Position numbers and translations under genes: made by a program
Shown: positions 63,621-64,000 of the stretch, one piece after another
Layout of the letters: the number at the start of each line of letters is the position of its first letter
Numbering within the stretch: the stretch's first letter is position 1
Source: Pedobacter sp. KBW06
GTDB lineage: Bacteria; Bacteroidota; Bacteroidia; Sphingobacteriales; Sphingobacteriaceae
Length of the DNA stretch: 64,000 nt
Assembly (NCBI RefSeq): GCF_003852525.1
Contig: NZ_QAJL01000001.1
Coordinates: 1,997,268-2,061,267, forward strand
Direction of reading: 5' to 3'
Notes under the pieces: generated by a model
What the model was told of the DNA's origin: nothing
Seen by the model: the letters and a program-made list of their open reading frames with translations, nothing else
Database searches by the model: none

Positions 63621-64000
63621 ATGAACAGATTGATAAGAATAGCAGTTACCGATGATCAGCTAATGTTTAGGGAATGCCTCGTGAATAACATCAAAAGCTT
63701 CGGTAATATGGAAGTGATGTTCGAGGCAGGAAACGGTATAGAGTTATTAAATGCGATGAACGACTGTGGCGAACTGAAGCCGGATATCGTGTTGATGGAC
63801 CTGAACATGCCGGAAATGAACGGAATGGAAGCCACGAGGAAGTTGAAGACATCCTTTCCTGATGTGAGGGTAATTGTCTTGTCGGTTCATGGGGAAGAGA
63901 AACACATCACCAGGATGATTCAGCAGGGGGTAAACGGTTATATCGCGAAAAACTCTGAACTAAGTGAGCTTAAAAATGCGATAGAAACCACCTTTCACAA
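63621..64000 (+). CDS. Response regulator, receiver domain, 3' truncated by window edge
   Basis: 126 complete codons are visible, starting at ATG 63621, and the gene continues beyond the window. The receiver domain has the acidic pair in VTDDQ, phospho-acceptor Asp in IVLMDLNMPEMNG, the Ser of LSVHGEE and the Lys of YIAKNSE. By its HisKA_3 partner it is expected to be NarL/FixJ type with a LuxR-type HTH, which is not visible here. It is translated with the kinase gene three bases upstream. Confidence 0.9.
   Translation, partial: MNRLIRIAVTDDQLMFRECLVNNIKSFGNMEVMFEAGNGIELLNAMNDCGELKPDIVLMDLNMPEMNGMEATRKLKTSFPDVRVIVLSVHGEEKHITRMIQQGVNGYIAKNSELSELKNAIETTFH

Overview
The window looks like chromosomal DNA of a Bacteroidota bacterium of the Sphingobacteriaceae type, most likely Pedobacter or a close relative. 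This is inferred from gene families that are characteristic of that phylum (gldA/gldF/gldG with dnaN, DUF3810, TonB receptors with an N-terminal carboxypeptidase-like domain, many small beta-barrel proteins, Bacteroidota-type lipoproteins), from starts without strong Shine-Dalgarno sequences, and from -7 boxes of the Bacteroidota form TAnnTTTG. I saw no tRNA, rRNA, CRISPR array, integrase or insertion sequence. No species name can be proved from the sequence alone.

Layout. 1-6816 (+): 3' part of an M1 aminopeptidase, dihydroorotase, a DUF3810 membrane protein, an HscA-type Hsp70 and an S1/P1-phospholipase C-like hydrolase. 6813-16821 (-): DedA protein, DUF4397 lipoprotein, dnaN, gldG, gldF, an AT-rich lipoprotein of unknown function, two tandem paralogous beta-barrel proteins, gldA and a glycerophosphodiesterase. 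17195-18676 (+): glycyl-tRNA synthetase. 18730-24640 (-): an operon encoding an outer-membrane porin, a DASS dicarboxylate transporter and a succinate dehydrogenase/fumarate reductase (SdhCAB). 25298-33597 (+): CAP protein, FMN glutamate-synthase-like protein, LTA-synthase-like sulfatase with GtrA, aromatic amino acid hydroxylase, SDR and NlpC/P60 peptidase. 33592-38244: two minus-strand genes (flavin reductase, fumarylacetoacetase family) diverging from homogentisate dioxygenase and 4-hydroxyphenylpyruvate dioxygenase. With the hydroxylase these form most of a phenylalanine/tyrosine catabolic pathway; the aminotransferase and maleylacetoacetate isomerase are absent here.

38370-49372: BrkB protein, small proteins, a PorT-like barrel protein, a 7TM hybrid sensor kinase, a TPR protein, an ltaE-accC-ribE operon, a BadF-type GlcNAc kinase homologue and a Nudix/winged-helix regulator. 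50196-53033 (+): a tight glycolytic operon pfkA / second BadF-family protein with a degraded ATP loop / gapA. 53193-58458: lipoprotein, small HMA-like protein, then a Cys-motif small protein, siderophore receptor and PepSY reductase, which fit iron or copper uptake. 58721-64000: DUF763 protein, PAP2-like lipid phosphatase, GH18 protein without a signal peptide, and a small protein / membrane protein / histidine kinase / response regulator cluster cut by the window end.

Main points of interest: the porin-DASS-SdhCAB operon; the pseudo-kinase-like protein between pfkA and gapA; an exact 65-bp repeat carrying a -7 box and a terminator hairpin, present downstream of two unrelated operons; a palindrome built of DnaA boxes upstream of gldF-gldG-dnaN; four genes whose -7 box lies only 5-7 bases before the start codon (candidate leaderless mRNAs); and a 44-bp duplication of the start region of the TPR gene.
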